A stretch of 64,000 nucleotides of DNA from Nageia nagi (GCA_050084985.1 JBITNC010000001.1:192696001-192760000); one strand, 5' to 3'; shown: positions 37,451 to 51,496, counted from the stretch's first letter. The notes: generated by a model not told the origin, from the letters alone. Numbers and translations: made by a program.

Positions 37451-38131
37451 AGAATCCACTTAGTAGCCTAAGAGAAAATATCTAGGGTAGAATAGCTAGG
37501 AGGCTTGGGTTTAAGATCAATAAGGCCTTCAAATGAAAATGGATTGGAAATTATGTCGTTTCCCAATTATGATTTGGTAAAAATTGTTAGGGAAAAATAA
37601 ATGGAAAGAGTCAATAACCTTCTCAAAATTGGGAGATCTTGAAAGGATAAACCTTTTGGAATGGGCTAGTAGATATAAGGGATATAATTTGAGAATTTGA
37701 AGTGGAAGATCAACAAGGGAAATGAAGTCTTATTCTAGGATAATACATAGTTATCTTCAATTCCTCTCAAGCAACAATAAGGCTACATAATGGAAAAAAA
37801 TTAAAATTGGAAGTAGAGTACATAATTATATTCAAACTAAAGGGTTATATGCTTAATGGTTCATCCACCTGACACCCAACATAGAAGTGTAAGTTATTAA
37901 ATAAGTTAGGAACTAGGTTCTATGCTACATAATATTCCCTTATGATAAGAATGAAAATTTGAAGTGGATAGGTGAGAAAGGGAAAAAATAGGGCTACTTG
38001 ATGAAGGTTGGATATGAAACTTTGAATGTGTTTCAAAAGGATGGTAGAAAGGGACTCTAAAGGAAGGTAGGCCTAAAGGTATCATCCTAAAGATTTCATG
38101 TTTTACCTAGATATTAGTTTTAAATGGAATC

Positions 38132-38326
38132 ATGAAAAATGAAAATTTAGGAAAGGGAGGTATGGTTTTACTAAATATATGTGCTATATGTAAAGTGGAT
38201 GAGGAAATAGGGGAGGACCTGTTGGGGCATTGTCTATTTTGCTTAGAAATTTGGTATGAAATGAGTAAGTTGTTAAAGTTCCAACTAGCGTTGCCTAAGG
38301 ATTTGTTAGGAATACTGGAACAATAG
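38132..38326 (+). pseudogene. LINE zf-RVT domain
   Basis: A short open frame carries ICAICKVDEEIGEDLLGHC followed by FCLEIWYEM, the zinc-binding region found at the C-terminus of plant LINE ORF2 proteins. The Cys-x2-Cys pair, His and final Cys are kept. Confidence 0.8.
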
Positions 38327-38804
38327 AATCTAGGAAATAAGAAAGGGAAGGTGTTCAAAATATGGAATATCATGGTCTCACATGTGATTGGAAGGAAATA
38401 AATAAGTGCATTTTTATGTGATCTTGGTAGAATAGGAATTTAGTCATTTAGGCTTATTCCCATCACATAGAACCAATAATTATTGAATTATTTGAACACA
38501 TCCACTTAGAGGCCCCACCATCCATAAAGGATGGTAAGGTGGAAGCTATGATAATGGATCATAATAAGGTGGAATAATGTCATATGGCCTATGTGATATA
38601 AGGCACCACAACACACCCCCCAAGTACCATGCCGCATTTATGGATGTGATTGTTTGGAGATAATGACACATTTTGAATTTATGGAAAGTGATAGATTTAT
38701 TATGGTGGGCGAAGGTGCTAGATTTATTATGGTGGGGGAAGGTGCTATATTTATTCTCATTGTGATTGATTTGTTTTGTTTACATTTCATGTGTTATGAT
38801 TAAG

Positions 38805-40945
38805 AGAATGGGTAAGATCAAGAGAGTTAAGCTAAGTGAATTTCATGAGGTCAATTATGATAACAGGATCTAGAAATTCTTTAGTTGGGGGGTTTAAATA
38901 GTTCATAAAGAGATTTCATGGGCACGATATGGAATTATATTACAAAATTGCTAAGGCTTGGAAGGATGTGAGAGAGTTGCAATATAAACTAAACAACTCT
39001 ATACTCCCAAGATCACATGAAATATCACAATTTACATCTAACAAACTCACAAAGAAATCCCACAAAGATAACACAAGATGAAAGTGGTTCATCCAACTAG
39101 TAGTACATCCACTAACTAGATCTCACTTCTTTCATAAATATGAACTCTTACAAATCTCTTAAATCATCTCCTAAACACTATACTATATGCTATACTCCAC
39201 AAATTGGTGTATGATCCAAAGAGGGAGCCTTCTATTTATAGGCCAAAATCCCTCTTTGGATCACCCTTTTACCCAATGTACAAAAGCATGACATGCAAAT
39301 CCTTTTACCCAAGGGGCATGCTCATGAGATGGAGTGTATTACAAGAAACATTATCATATTTACTTAAATACTTAAGGTATCAAATGATATCCTTAAGTAT
39401 TAGTGAACTTACATAGAAGACTATTACAAAACCTTTACAATAATGCATTATACGTTCCAACAAGATGATGGTCCAAAGGTGGGATCCATTTGGGTAGATT
39501 TCTCCAAGAAGATAACTGTGAAGGCCACAATTACGAGTTTGAAAGGGAGGCTATATGATATGAGTATGAAGTTAAAATAGGTAGAATTGAATGAATTTTG
39601 GGAAGATGATGAGGCTTTGGAGAAAGTGAACTCTGGGTATGAGCATTGAAAGCTGATAATGGCATGGGATCAAGTTGTAGAGTGGATAATCCTATACTTA
39701 AACCTAGAGGTTTGATTATCTCATCTTTATGGGTTGCACATTATCTTGCTAAAACACTTCAAGTAGGAGGACATGAGGATTTTCTTTCCTTTATTCCTAC
39801 TTACATTAGTTAGGAAGTTTATGGCTCTAGTTAATAAGGGGAGCAAAGATTACCTATGCATCAATGATTTATCTACTTGGTGAATGAATGAGAGGCAAGC
39901 AAGACATATCAAATCATTCCTCAAACCTAGAAAGAGGAAACTATGTATGATATTGAGGAAGATATTAAAGTGGAATTTGTGGAGGTTATCTTTATTTTTT
40001 GATCAAAGAGGCTAGTTAGGAGCAGGTGGCTTTTTTACTACAAAAGAAGATGCAAGGAAGTGGGGGTTATTCTCAAAAGAAGAACACATAGGAGCTAGAT
40101 ATCTCTAAGAAAGTAAAGGAGGATCCTAATACTCCAAAGGTTTTAATGAGAAAGAGGAAAGAGTAGAATATGGTACCAATATATCACCATAACCATTGAA
40201 GAAGGGTAAGAAGTCCAACCCTCAAGAGGTGTTATCCTTGGTATATTTGAAGGCTGTGGCAAAAATTGCTAAGAATGTGTTGTTAAGGTTGAATAAGGCT
40301 CTTTGCATGAGGAAAAAGACATTGCTAAGAATGTGGCCCACCAAGAAGGGTTGGATGGATCCTTGGAGTCCTCAAAACTAACAAATTTGAAGGAGCCTGA
40401 AGCTACCTAGGGGCTAGCTAGGATAAAGGAAGGAATGAAAACTCAAGAAGATGTTGAGATAGAGTAAGATGACTCTTAGGAAACTGAAGTCACTTTGGAT
40501 TTATCAATGAAGAAAGGGAAAAGTTTGAATGTTAAAAGGAAGGTTGAAAGCAACTCAGGGAAGATAAGGGCTCTTGAATCAAAATCCAATTTGGTTCAAT
40601 CAACTAGGAAGGGGAAAAAACCTTCTAGCACTAAGGATAAGGACAAAGGAGTTATGAAATCTTAGAAGGAGAAGATGCAAAAATTGGAGACTCTCATGAA
40701 ACCTAAGACTTTAGAGGAAGTTGAAGTTCACACAAAACATAAGATGGATCAAGGAAAGATGGCTATTGATATGGTGGTGAAAGGTGATTCTTCATAAGCA
40801 ATGGGATAAGAGGGACCCATAAAATATTATAGAAAAATGATATCATGAGGAGGTAAAGCCAATCTCAGTAGTAGCCCCACAGATGGGAACTCAAGGATCA
40901 AGCAAGAAGTTAAATGTTCCAGAGCTATAAGGAAATAATAATAGA
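38805..40945 (+). pseudogene. Unrecognised long ORF, degraded and split by a solo LTR
   Basis: One frame, with scattered stops, can be followed for roughly 500 codons when the solo LTR at 38969-39462 and one target-site copy are removed; the junction reads KIAKAWKDDGPKVGSIWVDF in frame. Other blocks are YLCINDLSTW, RHIKSFLKPRKRKLCM and a Lys/Ser-rich tail (TRKGKKPSSTKDKDKG). It looks like a protein of plant mobile-element origin with a basic C-terminus, but I do not recognise the family. It begins near an ATG at 38800-38820 (MIKRMGKIKRVKLSEFHEV). Confidence 0.5.
38969..39462 (-). mobile_element. Solo LTR, copia family A
   Basis: This 494-bp block is homologous throughout to the two LTRs of the copia element at 12420-20587, beginning TGAGAGAG and ending CGTTCCAACA. 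Flanking 5-mers GGATG (38964-38968) and AGATG (39463-39467) differ by one base. Removing it restores the surrounding frame. It is a solo LTR from recombination. Confidence 0.93.
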
Positions 40946-43584
40946 AAGTGATTGTGTTATGTTTTTGTAAAGTTTATTTTTTTTCTAATAATATGCTCTT
41001 AGAAAGTTTCTTTTTTTTTTGCCAATAGCATGTTACTAGTGTTTTAAAAGATTGTAATAACTATACTATGTACTTTTGAATAAAGGTTAATTGTAACCAA
41101 TAACAAGTTAATATAAAATGATAGATTTTATGAACCTTTTTTGGCTTAGTTATGAAATTTGCAAGTAAAAGCATCTTTTTAATGCTTTACCAAAAAAAAT
41201 GCATCCTTATTGTATGAATATAAATTAAAGGGAATACATAAATTGGATAAATATTGCATGATTTTATATTCACATAGTGCATATAATATTTAACTCATAT
41301 TTCAATTATTAATGATATTATTTTATAGATATAAAATAAGGGCTTTGAAAGGACCATATACCTTTTACATTTGTATCCAAATATTCTCAACAAGCTTGGA
41401 TTTGGATAAAAATAATTAGTAGTAGGGAATAAAGCACATGTTCTTGGTATTAGGAAAAAATTGATTTAAAACATTACTGAAGATAGAAAAATAAGATTTA
41501 CACAAAACCTATTCTATAACCTTCCTCTTTGACTTCATGTGTTTCTTTTTGGATCTAGTCTAACCCCTATTTTCTTCATGCAACCTCTTCAATTTTAATT
41601 TCCAAAATAAATGGTATCTTTTATCCCATTTCTAAAAAGTATAGGCTTCCTCCTCTATCAACCCTTTTTCAAGCAAATGTTCACTTCTGAAATAATATTT
41701 CAAAGCTCAAGGTTTTGGAATCCCAACCTTCTTTACCTCTTCTCATATCTTACATCATTCTACCAATTCTCTAGATTTTTGGGTTAATATTTCTCTACAT
41801 GTCTTCTCCAAAGCTCTTTTCATATGTCTTGAAGGTTTAAAACCAATATTTTCCATCTTCTCCATATGTTTGGCAACTTCCCCATATCCAAAATTGTACA
41901 ACATTCTTAAATCATTAAATATATTTGAATCATTAGATATTTTTGCATCTTTTATTTGTTGGGTTATATCTTAGGGCTTGCTACCATTTATCTTTTGTAT
42001 CTTCAAGATGATATTTGAGATAATCTCCTAAGATTGCTTCTTTTTCCCTTCCATGTGATTTGCATGTCATTCCATTGAGCGTTAAGAACATACTCTACAC
42101 CTAGTAGGACTTTTTTTGGGCTTTTGGAGTGTTAGATGTGGTATTATTGATCAATTATTTAGGTATCTCTCTATTATTATTTAATGAATCCATACTTAAG
42201 TTATCCATAAACTAGATTTTTGGGGTTTTCTTTATCTCTCTTTCAAGTTGAACCACCATCCAATCATCTTATTGTTGAGTCTTAAGAATGGTACTCTTCT
42301 CTACCATCTCTTTTGGACCAAAACAACATCAAGATCCTTTAGGATATAAAAAAATATTTAATATTCATAGGAATTTGAGCTAATGAAACCTTTAGGATAT
42401 TAAAAACTATTTAACTTAGTGGCAGTCAATTATTGGGTTTAGCCTTTTTAGAGTATATTATACTTAAGTTTATTTTTACTTAAATTCACTATAATAATAA
42501 GGTAGTTTTATTTCATTTTATTTTTCCCTAGTTTGTTATGGACTCATAACAAATTCTTCTTATGATCCTTTAACATGTTTTATGTGCACTTTGCCTATTT
42601 ATGCAAGTTTCTCTCTATGTATCAATCAATCATATCAATAAATTTGAGCTTCTCCCTATTGTTTTGTTATGGTGTTGTGCAAATTATGAGATCTTGGGTG
42701 AATGAATATTTACCTTGTTAACCATAATTCTCTTAAAGGTATCAAATCCTACTATTTTTGTAAGTATTAAAAAATATTTTTGAAGTTAATTTTTATTTTG
42801 ATTCATTAGATCTATGTATGGTCTTAAATTGTTTGTATTTCATAGGCATGGTACTCCTTCATGGCTTATTGTGCTTTTAGTGAATGATCATCTTGAGTAA
42901 AATTTCATATATATTCTCTATCTTGCATATAAGTTGTGCACCCTCTTGAACTAGGTTATCATCTTCATATGATCTTGCACAACCCTTCATGATCTCCATA
43001 CACATCCCACCTCTCTTCTTTGTTGTATTGTAGATCATGGTCCTTGATAATTCATGGCATTACACACAACTTCATGTGTTACCCTTGTTACCCTTCCTTT
43101 GGTTTTTAGATTTGGGTGTGTTGAAAAATATTGGATGCTCATTTTTGCTCTTGAGAGCTTTATGTGGCCCTCTCTTAGATCTACAAGATTTTTTATGGGT
43201 CATCCTAGTTCTTTTTTGCAAGAAATTTGTGGCTTCTTATCAAAGTAAACCCCTTAAATATTTTATGATCTTGGGTGAATGATTATTTTTCCTTGTTTTC
43301 CATCATTCTCTTCAAGCCTTACCCTTACCATTGCTACTTATTTTTTCTATTATTTCTTTGGTGCATCAATTTGTAAAATGGTTGGGTGAACCATAGATAG
43401 TACATGCCCTTAGCTTGGACTCATTCAATTTATTATTCCCAAATCCCTAATTCAAAAACTAGTATTATAAATTTAAGAAGGTATGCTTCCATATCCACTT
43501 GCATACTAATACAAGTAAATACCATCCATGATATGTGTTTTGTAGCATTATACAAGACTATAAGGGTATTATAGACCTTAAATT
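40946..43584. other. No recognisable gene
   Basis: Minus-strand stretches between 41500 and 42360 have protein-like fragments (for example GVEYVLNAQWNDMQ) but with many stops and no known domain. A segment with GATCTTGGGTGAATGA recurs at about 42691 and 43267, indicating a partial duplication. Two overlapping frames at 43037-43282 are mutual shadows. I see no RNA gene. Confidence 0.4.
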
Positions 43585-44310
43585 GTACAAAATGTGAATA
43601 TACATAATAAATAAATGATCTACAATATAAAAATGAATAGATAATATACACTATATCAGATTGCAACAAATATACATAAAACACATGAATTTAATATGAA
43701 GTATATATACAATCCTCAAGCAACAAGTAACAATGAATCTTTAGAGTATTGGGATTGGATTCATGGCAAGCTCACGATGGATATTTGTTTGCATGGACCA
43801 ATGAATCAACCACTAAAATATGGAACCCTCAATATGGGAAGTGTATGCCATCATCAGCCTAAGAGAAGCATGCTAATGATTGCTTGACATATGCCAAGTT
43901 GTATTTTGCATAAAAGATAGAAAGTTCAGAGCTCAATGTATAACAATTTCTCATGATAGATGGAATCTAACAACATCATAGCTTGATGAAGATTATGGTT
44001 GACAACCACCTATCAAATTTCTTATCATATCAAAGAGTTTCAATATGTGGAGGTCTACCTATTCCACTCACATATATAGCCTACAAAGAAATATAAAGGA
44101 GTGAAGGTTGACCTCTAGCAATAATATAAACTTTGTTATATTCAAGATACTTTAAAATATAAACCATGATAAATGATATTAGCATTTAATATAACACATG
44201 GTATTGCATTGTAATACCAACTTTATCTTGAAATATATAATATTGTATTAAGTCATTTAAGAATTCTAAATATGATTTATTAAATAAATAAAAAATCATT
44301 TTTAGTTGTC
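43585..44310. repeat. Dispersed repeat R1, uninterrupted copy
   Basis: This segment, from about ATAATATACACTATATCAG to ATTTATTAAATAAATAA, is similar along its length to 55710-56021 joined to 61574-61965. It thus represents the empty state of the locus into which the gag-protease element inserted; the empty target AGTTC is at 43922-43926. It has no convincing coding content and its class is unknown. Confidence 0.85.
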
Positions 44311-46683
44311 CACATTTTTCCACTCTTTGGATATGAAATGAAAAGCATTGAAATTGCATAATCCAAAAAAGTCTAGAGAATAGAAGAAAATTTTCAATAG
44401 TAAAGTGGAATTCCCTTTTTTGATTGATATGTTGAGTATAATATGTCATATTCTCTATTTTGGTCTTGCTTTTCCCCTTGCTCATGTTACTTTGAGGAAT
44501 CAAGCCAAAAATTGGAGTCCCTATATGAGGAGAGCATCTCTATTTGAATCCTACTCTCCTAAACAATACCTTTTTAAGAACAAGATAACATAATATCCAC
44601 ATAGATCACATCCCATTAAAGAATAATCAATTGAAAGAGAAAGGATAAAATAAATAAGATATCCATTATGTCACTATGATTGATGCAACTCATAATTCTA
44701 TTAACCATGACATATATACTATTGTGATTTCAACTCATAGTCTATGAAGATGAAGCAGATGAGGTTTTATTTAATGCCCCAAGCTTGGAACAACCATGAT
44801 TATCAAGATAATGAGAACCTTTTTAATGAATCAAGATTGGAATAACCTATAATTGATAAGATATTTTTCTCATTAAGTGACCATGGCCTTGAAAATAGTT
44901 GTTAGCATAATATTGAACAATATTATTTGATTTCCATAAACATACCAAATATTCATTGGCCTTTCATATCAATATTGCATGTTGAATTACTTACTTTTAT
45001 TAATTTTCAAAGTAAATCCATGCCATTGATAGCATGATTTTCATATAATTTGACAATATCTTTTACAACTTTGTTTATCACTTCTATATAAATGCATATT
45101 TATGAAATAATGGTATTTTCAAGCAGATATTCAAAGATTTATAACATGCCCCATTTTCAATAAATTCATAATAAGCCCACATCATTAGCGGAGTAGAAAT
45201 AGTCATATCAAATTTGCAAATTTTAATTATATTAAATTAAAAATAAGAAATAATGGTTTGCATCATGAAAACATATAATAACATTTCCCTATTTGCATAA
45301 TAATTTGCATGTGAGCAATAACATGACCAATTTTGACCTTAGACATATTTTATCAATGTAATGATTGCATAATTATGATATCAATCATTTTGAACTATTG
45401 AATTTATGATATCATTATTAACATTTGAAAGAATATATAATTTGACTTTATTCATGTCGTTGACTATGTGAAATTGATAGAATTGCACTTTTTGAAAAGG
45501 AATGCACTCAAGTGACACTGTAATATAATTATTCAGATATGAAGCTTTTGAAAAACATGCATCTAGATAGAGATGAAAATTTTGTAAATATATTTAATTA
45601 AATATAATTTTTACAATTTAAAATCTTCATGTTTTCATCATGCAACATCCAATTTACATATCTAGTAAGGCCTAGCAAAACTAGAATTGAAATATAGCCT
45701 TTGGATCATTTACTAATTTTGTTTATAGCGTGTTGCTGATGATGTTCATTTAGTATTAATAATCAATAAATAGTGAACATCATTAGTTTGACCATAAATG
45801 GGTAATGTTAGCATTCAAACTTGTTGTTTTGATCATCTTGAACTAGTATGTAGCAGATTGAACCTCCATTTTACCTTTCACATGTCGTTGGTAATGTGAA
45901 TGTAGCAAAATTATTTTTTGAAAAAGAGATATATTGTAATTAAAAAATTTCTCTATTTTTCACCCATATATAAGTAATAATTTTTGGATGTATTAACATG
46001 AGCATATTTCATCTTAATTAGGGCAAAATTTATGAATAAAAAGGAAAAGTATGTTGACTTTTTCTCACTTTACCTTTGTCTTGTTGTTGTTGACCAAGCT
46101 CTATTATCTATGTGTCATTATGGAACTTTTCCACTTACTAAATTGTTTCTCTCCACCTTGGTAACTTATTTTACCATACCACCATCAAATTGGTTGATGT
46201 TATTTTTTTCTATGGTTTGATTTGTTTGACACTACCCTTTCTCCATCATCTGATATTCATTTTGACCCATCTAGCTATCATGGTAGACTAGGATTGGTGT
46301 ATCATAGAGACACCCTTGACCAAGAGAAGAGGACACATTGTAGAATATTTGGTTAGCCTACCCTTTGAGCATGCAATATGTTTTGTGTAATTTTATTTTA
46401 TGTTACAAAATTTTATAGAAAAACCCTAAAGCTTTGCATAATTTTTCCTGTATTGGTTGATGAATTTTGCACTTGTTTTATTTATTTTACCATGCATTTT
46501 AGTTCAAGTTTTAGTTTGTGTGGATAGCTTTGTGTCATTTCCCCCAATCAAATGCTTCTATTTATTTAGTTTCTATTCCTTTGTATGAAGCTTAGGACAT
46601 TATAAAATTTGTTTGTTAGGTTAAATCTTCATATGTCATGCACATGATTTAATGAGAATACTATTTGTTGTTTATTTTTGTAG
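44311..46683. other. AT-rich DNA, no gene identified
   Basis: The region holds a weak internal duplication (TGTCGTTG...GTGAA followed by TTTTTGAAAA, near 45456 and 45882). An open frame at 46032-46220 is hydrophobic but not recognised. Its last bases resemble an intron end preceding the PMD exon. Confidence 0.4.
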
Positions 46684-46692
46684 GATAGGAAA

Positions 46693-47471
46693 TGTTATCA
46701 TTTAAAATTGATTTATGCATTTAAATTAATACATTAGAAAATATGTGCCCACATTTATACACACCTAGTTCAATAATATTAATGTTATCTTGGATATGGT
46801 CAATATATATCATCAACTTACTATATTATTAGTTATGTAGGTACATGCCGACCTAAGGAGTAGGTCATATTATTATCTATATAAATAGGAATCTAATAGT
46901 AAGTCCACATCAAGGACATACATGATCCCATATCTGGTCTTGATGATGGCAGTCCTTTAGGTGTCTCTTGACATCACCATTCAAGGCTAGGTTTGTATAC
47001 TTCCTTATGCAAGTGTCCTGATGATTGTTAGCTTATTTGAATATCAAACTGAGATCATCGAGAGTCCATGTGGAGGCATAGAGTTAGTTTAAAATGAACT
47101 ATAGTCTAATGAAGATTACCAATGCTCCTTTGTAAACAAAATAGATCATTTATGCTCCTTCCAAGCATGCAATAGACTACTTATGGCCCTGTCTTTGGAT
47201 CATCTTGCTCCACAAATTTGGGTGCAAGCTCTGTTGGTTGTTGAGGCTTTATCACTATCTTTCATTTGTTGATATCAAGTACATTCCATGAGGTAAGTAT
47301 ACAAACTTAGTCTTGTTTGGTGATGTTTTTTCAATTCTAGTTATTCATTATCTCCTATATCATCTTTTCTTGTTATAAATTGCTATTTGTTAGCTCAAAA
47401 TTTATAAATATTTCTTTGGGATTATAGGTATTCATTTATTTTCATTCTCAAATGCATTTTATTTGTAAACA
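46693..47471 (+). repeat. 5' LTR of the Tat-like element
   Basis: It starts TGTTATCATTTAAAATTGA and ends TTTGTAAACA; it is homologous throughout to 54295-55070. Confidence 0.93.
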
Positions 47472-47816
47472 TTTTGATTAACCCGACATGAACTATAAGT
47501 AGTTGTGCCAAAAACCTAGGGTTTTAGTTAGGACTAATAAGCAATTTGGTGAGTCATTTCAGACATGGATCAATTAAGAGTACTCTTGCAAAGTATTTCA
47601 AGAAGAGATCTTGATAAGCTCTTGGGAGATATTCAATGTGATGGAATAGAAGCATCTAATGAAGGAGCAAACCATGATGATGGAAGTAATAATGATCACA
47701 TTTAGGCTACTATTGAAGGTATGCAAAGATAGATTAACCAACTAGCAAGAGAATCAGCTCAGCTAGATGATTAAATTGAGTTTGGTATCCCTCTATGTGA
47801 TGAGATCCATTTATGC

Positions 47817-48860
47817 ATGCTACAACCAGATTATAAAGATCCCAAGTTCTATAAGTTTGATGGGGAGGGAGATCCTAGGAGACATTTGCAAGGTTTTAAA
47901 GATGAGTGTGAACTCAAAATCAATGTGGATTCAAGATTACAGGTGAACTTATTTCCTCATAGTTTGGAAGAAGAGGCTCGTGAATGGTTCTATTCTCTAC
48001 TTAAAAGGTCAATTACATCATTTTGATAATTGAGCAACTTATTTTTGGAATAGTATAAGCATAACATCAAGCATGAAGTCATGGTTTTTGATCTATATGC
48101 TTTGAGGCAAGGCAGTATTGAAAATCTTGAAAAGTTTTTTATGCAATTCAAGAAGACATGGCAACAAATCAAAACTAAGCTCATAGAAAAATAGGTAAAT
48201 GATATCTTTAAGGATGTTGTCATATTATCCTTACAATATTATATCATTGATTATACACATATAGCATTTTCTAATATGACATATAAGCTATTGGAAAAAG
48301 AAAAAGTCATTGTAAAATTAGGACTTGTGAAGTATCAAGATGATGACAAGCCTAGGGCCAAGGATAAGCAGCCACAATCACCAAAGAAAGATAAATCCAT
48401 TCATGTAGCAAAAAAAAAAGATGAAAATAAAGAAAGGAAATTAATAAAGTTTCCTATACCTCCTAGGTTTATCTTGAAATATCTAATGGCAAAAGGACAT
48501 TTATAACCTTTACTTAAGTGAGAGGAAGCTGAGTCAGTAGAGAAGCCAACATTGTATAAGGAAGACATCTACTATTAATATCATCAAACTAAGGGGCATG
48601 CCACTAATGGGTGTGGAGGCCTAAGAAATAAAATACAAAGGCTTATAGAGGATGGATTCTATGTGTGTCCTACTGAGGTTAAAGATATAGGGGAAGAGCA
48701 ACATATCAATGTAATTTTCCATCAAGAAGTGTGTGTAACACTTACAAGAGGAAGATTAAGAGTAACAACAGATCCTATCACATGTGAAAAGGAAATTCCT
48801 AAATACCCAAGAAGTTTTGACCTCATTGAGCAACTCAAGAATACATAAGCCAAGGTTAGT
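47817..48860 (+). pseudogene. Tat-like gag (decayed)
   Basis: The first open part (47817-48026) shows PKFYKFDGEGDPRRHLQGF and LEEEAREWFYSL, the hallmark of gypsy gag. It continues after stops with LRQGSIENLEKFFMQFKKTW and a Lys-rich linker. Near 48570-48650 the degenerate zinc-binding block YHQTKGHATNGCGGLRN remains. Stops separate the parts. Confidence 0.85.
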
Positions 48861-49059
48861 TTGTTTGAATGGATTTAAATTTTAGAACCTCATAGAGAAA
48901 TGATGAATCAAATTTTAAACAATAGTTAGATAGATAGAAACATATCAATCACTACTTTTATGAAAAAGGTAAAAATATGGAGTAAAAGAGATGTTATCAC
49001 TTTTCACCCTAGTGAAAGGCCTAGCAAGGATGTGACCTGGTTACATCCATAATTATTTA

Positions 49060-49420
49060 TTGAAGTAAATATCTTTGGAAATATAGTTAAGATATCATTG
49101 ATAGATGGTGGGACAAATTTGAATATTACCACCACTCACTTGCTTTCATAGTTTGATCCAGATTTATTACCTCCAAGAGAAGAGACTACCATGAGAGTTA
49201 AGGGGTTTGATGGTGTTCCAAAGAAATGTGCAGGAATCACCACACTTGTAATCAAAGTATGAAACAAGGTACTTAAAACCCTCTTCTACATTACAAATGG
49301 AAAAACTTCTTCTAATTTCATTCTTAAAAGACCTTGGATAGGTGACATGGAAGGACTAGCATCCATTTTGCATAGATGTTTCAAGTTTTGTTTTGAAGGA
49401 AATATTTACAAGGTAGAAGT
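49060..49420 (+). pseudogene. Tat-like aspartic protease (decayed)
   Basis: The retropepsin active site region reads ISLIDGGTNLNITTTHLL, where D-G-G takes the place of D-S-G/A, followed by MRVKGFDG and FILKRPWIGDMEGLAS. The order and the RPW block match gypsy proteases. Stops occur around it. Confidence 0.75.
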
Positions 49421-50117
49421 AGATAAGTAAATAGCCAAGCAGTGCAATTATGATCTCTCTAATATATTTGTTCCATATGATGTGGAATATGAGACTATCC
49501 TAGCTAATAATAATTAGATCTATAGAAAAGCATTACAAAGAATTAACATCAAGGATATCGGGTTTGTTTCGTACACCATCATGGATGTCAATAACATCAA
49601 TTCAAAGAGAGACTTAGATGGATGGTAGGAAGATTAAGAAAAAGAATTCCCATGATACTTTGGGATCCATAAAGACCTTTAATGATCCTCTTTAGAGGAA
49701 ATCATAAAGGAAAACAAATGTTGCATTATTCCGTATCATGGAGATGGTCATGATGGTCAGGTTAGTTGTCCATTATTAAAGTAAGAATATGAATGGGTAA
49801 GAGATGATCAAATTTTCTTTGTTATTGAATGTGAAATAGGTGATGAAGATTCAATACATGCTATAGACCTTTTTTGAGAATGATGATGCTTTTTAATAAT
49901 CTATGGATGCTAGAACAAATATCCAGCTAGGCATGAAAAGAGAACTCACAAATAATATCTAGATGTACATACTTGCTTTGGTGAATCTATGGAAGATAAA
50001 ACCAAAGGGTTGGGAGAGTTTCCATTTTCCACACCATCAGAATCAAAGATGACTTGGTTGAATGAAGAGATAGAAGTGGTTAACATTGGTTCTCAAAAGA
50101 CATCGTGATTCTTAAAA

Positions 50118-51496
50118 ATGGGTAAGCTCCTTGAGGAACCTTTGCAAAATGAGTTGATTCAATCCTTTCATGATTATTTTGAATTATTTGCATGGTCATA
50201 TAAAGATATGCCTAGATTATATGAAAATTTTATGGTACACAACTTGGTTATTGAGAAAGGATCAGTTCCTATAAAGCAAAAATTGAGAAAGATACCTTTT
50301 CAAATTTCTTTACTAGTCAAGAAGAAAATTGAGAAACTATTGGAAGCTAGCTTCATTAGGCCCATTGATTATTTAGAATGGATGGCCAATGTAGTTCCAA
50401 TGAAAAATCCTATAAGTGAAATTAGAGTATGTACTAATTGTAGAGATCTCAAAAAGCATGTCTGAAAGATGACTTCCCACTACCCAACATAGATATGATC
50501 ATTGACAATTTGGTAGGTTATGAGATGTTATCATTTATGGATGGATTTTCAAGATATAATCAAATCAAAATCAAGGAAAGTGATCAAAATAAAACAACCT
50601 TTAAAACTTCTTGGGGAAAATTTTGCTACAAGGTAATGCCATTTGGTCTTAAGAACATAGGGGCCACATATCAAAGAGCAATGACAACCATGTTTCATGA
50701 CTTCATTCATAAAATAGTAGAGGTCTATGTAGATGATATTTCAATAAAATAAAAGAATAAAGAAGACCATGCCAAGGATGTAAAAGTAACATTTTAAAGG
50801 ATGAATAAGTACAAGTTAAGAATCAAGCCTCAAAAATGTGTATTTGGAGTATCATTAGGAAAACTCTTGGGGCACATTATCTCTAGGAGAGGGGTTGAAG
50901 TGGATCCAAAGAATATTAAGGCTATCATAGAAATGTCTCCTAGTACAAATATTAAGAAATTAAGAAGCCTCCAAGGTAAGATCCAAGCTATTAGAAGATT
51001 CATTTTTCAATTAAAAAATAATATAGATCTTATATCTCATTTACTTAAGAAAGAAGTTGAGTTTAAATGGGATGTTAAGTGTCAAGAAGTGTTTGATAGA
51101 ATAAAAAAGTATTTGCTACATCCACTAGTCTTAGCTCCATATAGGCATGGAGAACCCCTTTGGATCTATGTTCTAACTATAAAACATGTATTTGGGATAA
51201 TGTTAGCAAAGAAGGAAGAAGATGATAAAGAAAGAATAGTCTACTTTATTAGTAGAACATTGAAAGAATATGAAACCAGTTACACACCCATTGAGAAATT
51301 ATGTCAATGTATAGTGTTTTCTATCAAGAGGTTGAAGCATTATATGATCAATAGCACAACACATGTACTTACTCAGGAAAAACCATTAAGATATATGATT
51401 TCAAAACCATGCCTCAATAAAAGGTTAGCAAAATGGATCATGCTACTTCAGGAGTTTGATCTCAAGTTTGTGATACAAAAATTAGTTAAAGGGTAA
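50118..51496 (+). pseudogene. Tat-like reverse transcriptase and first RNase H (decayed)
   Basis: Open parts at 50118-50465, 50495-50752 and 50801-51496 cover the enzyme. Blocks include KQKLRKIPFQ, RVCTNCRDLKK, MLSFMDGFSRYNQIKI, MPFGLKNIGATYQRAM and the catalytic YVDDISIK, then GKLLGHIISRRGVEVDPK and LRSLQGKIQAIRRFI. The connecting RNase H has YFISRTLKEYETSYTPIEKL. A one-base loss near 50455 shifts the frame, and stops lie near 50750 and 50799. The catalytic Asp pair is intact. The sequence is otherwise well conserved, so the element is younger than the LINE. Confidence 0.93.

Larger units (their letters stand above)
34090..38560 (+). mobile_element. L1-like LINE, degraded
   Basis: A non-LTR retrotransposon is recognised by domain order: a DUF4283-type gag-like domain and zinc knuckle, an endonuclease remnant, a reverse transcriptase with post-RT region, and a zf-RVT domain. 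All frames carry many stops and shifts. Neither a clear poly(A) tail nor target-site duplications could be located, so both ends are approximate. No LTRs flank it. Confidence 0.85.

Noticed and set aside
43037-43282. Two overlapping + strand open frames
   Set aside because: They cover the same bases in different frames, match no family and have no splice or start context.
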